DNA of 64,000 nt from Erythroxylum novogranatense (Eukaryota; Streptophyta; Magnoliopsida; Malpighiales; Erythroxylaceae). The notes under the pieces are model-generated. The model searched no databases and had not been told where the DNA came from. It saw nothing but the letters and a program-made list of their open reading frames with translations. Where the stretch lies: positions 32,443,402-32,507,401 of the forward strand of contig CM057230.1 in NCBI GenBank assembly GCA_029891385.1. Reading direction: 5' to 3'. Positions 59,880 through 64,000 of the stretch are shown piece after piece (the stretch's first letter is position 1; each line of letters begins with the position of its first letter). Made by a program: the position numbers and the translations under genes.

Positions 59880-60846
59880 GTATTTCTATGAAAATTCTTA
59901 TCATGACAGATGTATAAGGGGTCCTTTAATTCTTCAAAGCATCTTATATATGGATTATTATATTTTCATACTATGGTGGAGTGCATCAGGTGTTCTATGT
60001 GATAAAAAGGTCCTTATAAAACTCAAAGGAAAGTTCTATAGAATGGTAAATCGATCAACTATGTTATATGGTACAAAGTGCTAACCTACTAAGCGTAGAC
60101 ATGCGCGATAGTTGTTGGTAGTAGAAATGCAGATCCTTAGAAGGATGTGTGACATTATCAAAAGAGATAGGGAGATAGGGTACGGAATAGGGTAGTAAGA
60201 GACAGGCTATAGGTGGCTAGTATTGCTAACAAGTTGAGAGAGAAAAGACTTAGTTGATTTGGGCATCTGAGCAGGATGCCCTCTGATGCTCCGGTATGAC
60301 GCTACGAGAAAATAAACCTTAGTGGCTACAAGAGGAGAAAAGAGAGGTCTTACAAAAACTGGAGGGAGGTGATCAAGAGAGATATGTCATAGTTGACCCT
60401 CATTGCGGCAGTGGCTAGAATTAGAAAAGTCTAGCGTGATAGGACAAGGGTAAATGACATATCATAGAGCCATCGCGCCTCATCCTTACCACTTTTTTTA
60501 GGTGTATGGGGGAAAGATTCTCGTGATGGACATATAAAACCATAGGATTGCCGTATTCTCAGGGCACCGCTCAGGAAAGACTCATAGCGCAACTAGCAAT
60601 GAGAAAAGATGGTCATTACAGGGTGAAAGATAATAGCCTACTATGGTCACCATCAGGTATATATATATACTACCAGTCTTTACGTATTTACTCTTTTACC
60701 TGCATCACTATTATCCTGTCACATCTATATGTGGGTCTACTAGAAATAGCCTCTCTATAATGTAGGGGTAATGCTGTGTACTATCAGACCCTCCCAGACC
60801 CTGCTTCACTGCAGGACTTCGGGGTATGATGATGATGATGATGATA
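59880..60846 (+). pseudogene. 3' end of an RTE-like LINE
   Basis: The conceptual translation near 59973-60084 reads WWSASGVLCDKKVLIKLKGK and TMLYGTKC. Later pieces (about 60115-60430) match in order the C-terminal end of plant RTE-clade ORF2 but with many frame changes. The 3' untranslated part has GTAGGGGTAATGCTGTGTAC and AGACCCTCCCAGACCCTGC, and ends in GGGGTATGATGATGATGATG, a simple trinucleotide tail rather than poly(A). Both are RTE hallmarks. The 5' part is absent. Confidence 0.8.
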
Positions 60847-61578
60847 TATTTTAATACTACTTATGACATATCCTTATTAAGAGTAGTTCAATCGATATTT
60901 ATAAGATATAACAAAAATTGCATGGAGATAGTTAAGCAATTAATATAGGATTTATCATATGAAAGTTATTAGAGATAATGTTTTGTTATTCTCAATTAGT
61001 ATTAATTCTTGAAATCCTTGTCCAAAATAAAATAATATTTTGAAAATAGTTTCTAAATGTTATTAATAGTATCGATTATTAATAGTGGAGAAGTATCACA
61101 ATTAAACTCAAATAGAGTAAACATTATTTTCATGCTCTATATTTAACTAAAATATCATTTAAAATGATTTTATTCTACAAAAATCATGTATGGAAAGATT
61201 AGTCAAAACCTCTTTGACATTTTTAATATTTGGGTGGTCATAATGTTGGTCATAATGTGTTACTAGACATCAATTTTGATTTATCTAATCTTAGATGCTT
61301 ATAAGGTAATTAGCACTTCTTACCTACCCTCCTTACACCACTTGTAGAGTCAACATGTTCATATGAATACCATTAGAGATCAAGCACGCATGTGACAAAT
61401 TTATTTGAGAAATAGTTTGAGGAAATGACAAGAAAAGGATCAAGCTAAATAATGAGTGATTTATGTTTATGGTTATTATGTTTGTGCATTACTTATATTG
61501 TACAATTTTGAATGATCTTAACTTTTGAAGAATCAAATGAAAAGCTTTCATATTAATTATTATGTTGCATACAGGGTC
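60847..61578. other. AT-rich spacer
   Basis: No gene or element end is recognised between the RTE tail and the Gypsy LTR that follows. Confidence 0.4.
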
Positions 61579-62878
61579 TGTGATAAGTGCTTAATTGTTT
61601 ATATTTTTAGGTTAATATTTAGTGCATTTTGTTTGTTCATTTAAGTGTTTATTTTTTTATTTAACTTACTTATATTGTATTGTTATGTTGTAATTCACTT
61701 ATTTGGAGCAAAAAGAAAGAATTGGGACAAGTTTGAGGAGATTTGAAGTTGTTTTGATCAAATTATAAAGATGTTAAAAAAAGTATATAGGCACCAATAT
61801 GCTCATGTTGATGCTTGTGTACTTCAACATGACCATATTTCATGTAAGACAAGCAATTTTAAAGTTTTAGAGAGTTATACGATCATTAATATGCCCGGGT
61901 TAGAGACCAACATGCCAGCATTGATGGCCCAAAAACCTAATTTTTAAACTATAAAAGGAAAAATTCAAGAAAAAATTAAAAAAGGAGGCTCAAGAAACAC
62001 AATTTGATGACCTAAGACGGTAGAAAGAATGGAGAACATGTAAGGAGGCATATTCAGAGTGGATTTTCATCAATTTAAAGTAAATTTCATGAAGATTAAA
62101 AGGAATTTCATTATGTTTCTTTTAGTTTTTTTAATGTTTTTCCTTTGTTTGTGATGTTATAGCTTCTATGATTAGGAACTAAACTTTTAGAATACTTGGA
62201 TATTATAAACCCAAAAATTGATAATTTAGTGACTTTAATTTCATTTAGTTTAATTTTTAGTTTTATTGAGATTCAATTGTGTGTTCTTATTTATTTTGAA
62301 TTAATATTACCTGTATGTTAATTCATATGTGATTTTATGCAATTGAGATTGAAAAATCCTTTGTATAAATATATCTAGCGTAATTGAAAGAACTTACATG
62401 CAAATATAGAGATAGGTCGACATAAGTCTTTTGAATTAGGGCTAAACCTAATAGTGAGATTTATATATCGATTAGTGTAATTCTAGAGAATTTAATTAGA
62501 AAGAGATTTCAATTAATCATCCTATGATTAGGTGTTAATTGTCTTGAGAAAGATATTAACACAATTGAGGAATTTTCACAATCCATTAAACTTTCGATTA
62601 AATTAATGTATGAAGTGATAATTGGATGAGAGGTCTTGGGAGGGATTCGAATTCTAGATACCATTGTCTTTTTTTATTGTTTCTTAGTTTAATCTTCATT
62701 CTAGTTAATCAATTATGTTGAATTTTTTTAATTTATAGTTTTACTTTTGAATTTAAATAATCATCATCACCATAACCTGAATTGTACTAGTAATTATATT
62801 CCCCATAAGATCAATCTGTACTCCCCAGTGCTAGCTATAACAACACCATGTGCTTATAGATAAAACTAAACCAATAAA
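61579..62878 (+). mobile_element. 5' LTR of a Tat/Athila-like Gypsy relic
   Basis: It starts TGTGATAAGTGCTTAATTG, a wording common at the start of LTRs in this group, and ends shortly before the primer-binding site at 62884. Length is about 1.3 kb, similar to the LTR at 30076. The exact ends are uncertain because the 3' LTR is outside the window. Confidence 0.55.
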
Positions 62879-62883
62879 GTATT

Positions 62884-62901
62884 TGGCATTGTTACTAGGG
62901 A
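62884..62901 (+). other. primer-binding site (tRNA-Asp type, degraded)
   Basis: TTTGGCATTGTTACTAGGGA is a decayed form of the TTTGGCGCCGTTGCCGGGGA wording used by Tat/Athila elements for aspartate tRNA. Confidence 0.65.
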
Positions 62902-63049
62902 TTGTAATATTATGAAGACCTTAATTTTTATTAATCTAGTATTTTTTTATGTAATTTTGTTTCCTCATATTTATATTTATTTATTTATTTGTCCTTGTAA
63001 CTCTCTTTCTTAATCTTATGTTTGTGATTTATTTTTAGGATTTGATTAT

Positions 63050-64000
63050 TCATTGTTATAATTATCAAGCATAATGGAATGATGGAGAGGACAGTATTCT
63101 TAGGGAGAGGATAGTATGCCGACACTTATGGAATTATTGAAAGCTTAGAATGAGAGACATAGTGACCCATATGCAGAATCTTAACTAGTATCTATGATGT
63201 GTTGTGAAATTTATGGTAATGACCACTCCAATCATGGATCTCAAACACTAGACTACATATGGAAGCATCTAATTTGCATAGGGAATTAGCTTTAAAACCC
63301 CCTTATCGGTATACTCATAAACTATGATGGAGCAACTATCACCACTTTACATAGAGTGATTAAGCTTCACCTGAATTTTTGTTGCAACAATAGTAAGAGG
63401 AGTTTTAATGTCTCAGGGAGCTCCTATGAAATTCATTACTACAATCAAGTTTACCTTTATAAAATTGATGAGCTAGGTATTTTACCGAGCCATGTTAAAG
63501 CAAAAAAGTGAACACAATAACTTTAAGGAGTGGAAAAGAGCTAAAGGTTAAAGAAAAGGAGGAAGTTGATGTTCAAGAAGATAAGGAAGAGGAAAAAGAG
63601 GATGAAGAGTAGGAGCCAAATATGGAGGCTCTTAAGGAATTATCAATAATAATCTTATGTATAGAGGGCTCCTACTTCCTAAAAAAAATTCAACGTAAAT
63701 TGATGACCTAGGGAGTTTTATTTTTCCTTGTTATATTGACAATTTATTACTAAAAAGGCATTAGCGAATGTACTTAATTTGATACCATATGTCTTTATAT
63801 TACATTGCAACATGTGGCCTATTTACAGGTTAATAAAACCTTACTTGGGAAGATGGGTGGAAGCAAGCCACTGATTATAGATCTAAGTTGAAGGACTTGT
63901 TAAGAAGTCCGACTAAAAAACTTATAAAGAATTATTAGTTGGGAAGCAACTTAACAATTAGATATTTTTGTTTTGTTTTAATAGTTTGTAGGATTTTTGT
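63050..64000 (+). pseudogene. gag-protease relic of the Gypsy element, cut by the window end
   Basis: Gag is decayed. The gag-protease linker is clear: TITLRSGKEL at 63514-63543, followed by a Lys/Glu-rich stretch (KVKEKEEVDVQEDKEEEKED). At about 63714-63790 come SFIFPCYIDNLLL and NLIPYV, the area around the protease active site, in which the DLGAS-type core is destroyed. The frame then gives HVAY, 11 residues, GGSKPLIIDLS and a stop at 63889-63891, followed by AGTCCGACTAAAAAACTTAT and GGGAAGCAAC, the post-pol wording. RT, RNase H and integrase are absent, as in the relic at 27471. Confidence 0.7.

Overview
The window is nuclear DNA of a flowering plant, most likely a eudicot. It is AT-rich, the only intact gene is an intron-containing plant beta-carbonic anhydrase, and almost everything else is plant transposable elements. 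I see no bacterial operon, tRNA, rRNA or CRISPR. No species can be named from the sequence alone.

Layout. 1-8743: most of a Ty3/Gypsy chromovirus-like (Tekay/Del-type) element with very long LTRs. The 5' LTR is cut by the window edge, the 3' LTR is 4289 bp, and the 3.6 kb internal region is degenerate. It sits in the 3' part of a second, minus-strand Gypsy element of the Athila/Tat group (about 8744-17560), whose broken gag, protease, RT, RNase H and integrase can be read. 17561-18758 holds a foreign-looking split coding fragment on the minus strand that I cannot name. 18759-23327 is a minus-strand solo LTR of another long-LTR Gypsy family. 23328-27249 is AT-rich DNA without a recognisable gene. 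27250-31340 is a truncated Gypsy gag-pro type relic whose 3' untranslated part contains fragments of an endogenous caulimovirid. 31341-35995 is AT-rich intergenic DNA with microsatellites. 35996-46388 is a complete minus-strand Ty1/Copia element with a perfect 5-bp target duplication. A Stowaway-like MITE lies in its leader and a 3.5 kb hAT element splits its 5' LTR. 46389-51900 carries small relics: a fold-back repeat, an AT-rich repeat and a shrunken Copia copy.

52588-56996 is the beta-carbonic anhydrase gene (8 coding exons, 256 residues, no transit peptide in this model). All zinc ligands are present. Its last two introns start with GC instead of GT. Intron 6 has received a copy of the AT-rich repeat also found at 47.2 kb. 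Downstream lie a 5'-truncated L1-like LINE (57193-58819), a fold-back MITE (59317-59574), an RTE-like LINE 3' end (59880-60846) and the 5' part of another Gypsy gag-pro relic (61579-64000). That relic shares an unusual C-terminal tail with the relic at 27.5 kb.

How it fits together: the carbonic anhydrase is the only locus expected to make a functional cellular protein. The rest records successive insertions, with nesting order recoverable at several points (Tekay-like into Athila-like; hAT into a Copia LTR; viral DNA into a Gypsy 3' region; an AT-rich repeat into an intron). The most unusual non-coding structures are a helically phased array of eight small palindromes and three GC-rich hairpins, both inside the long Gypsy LTR.
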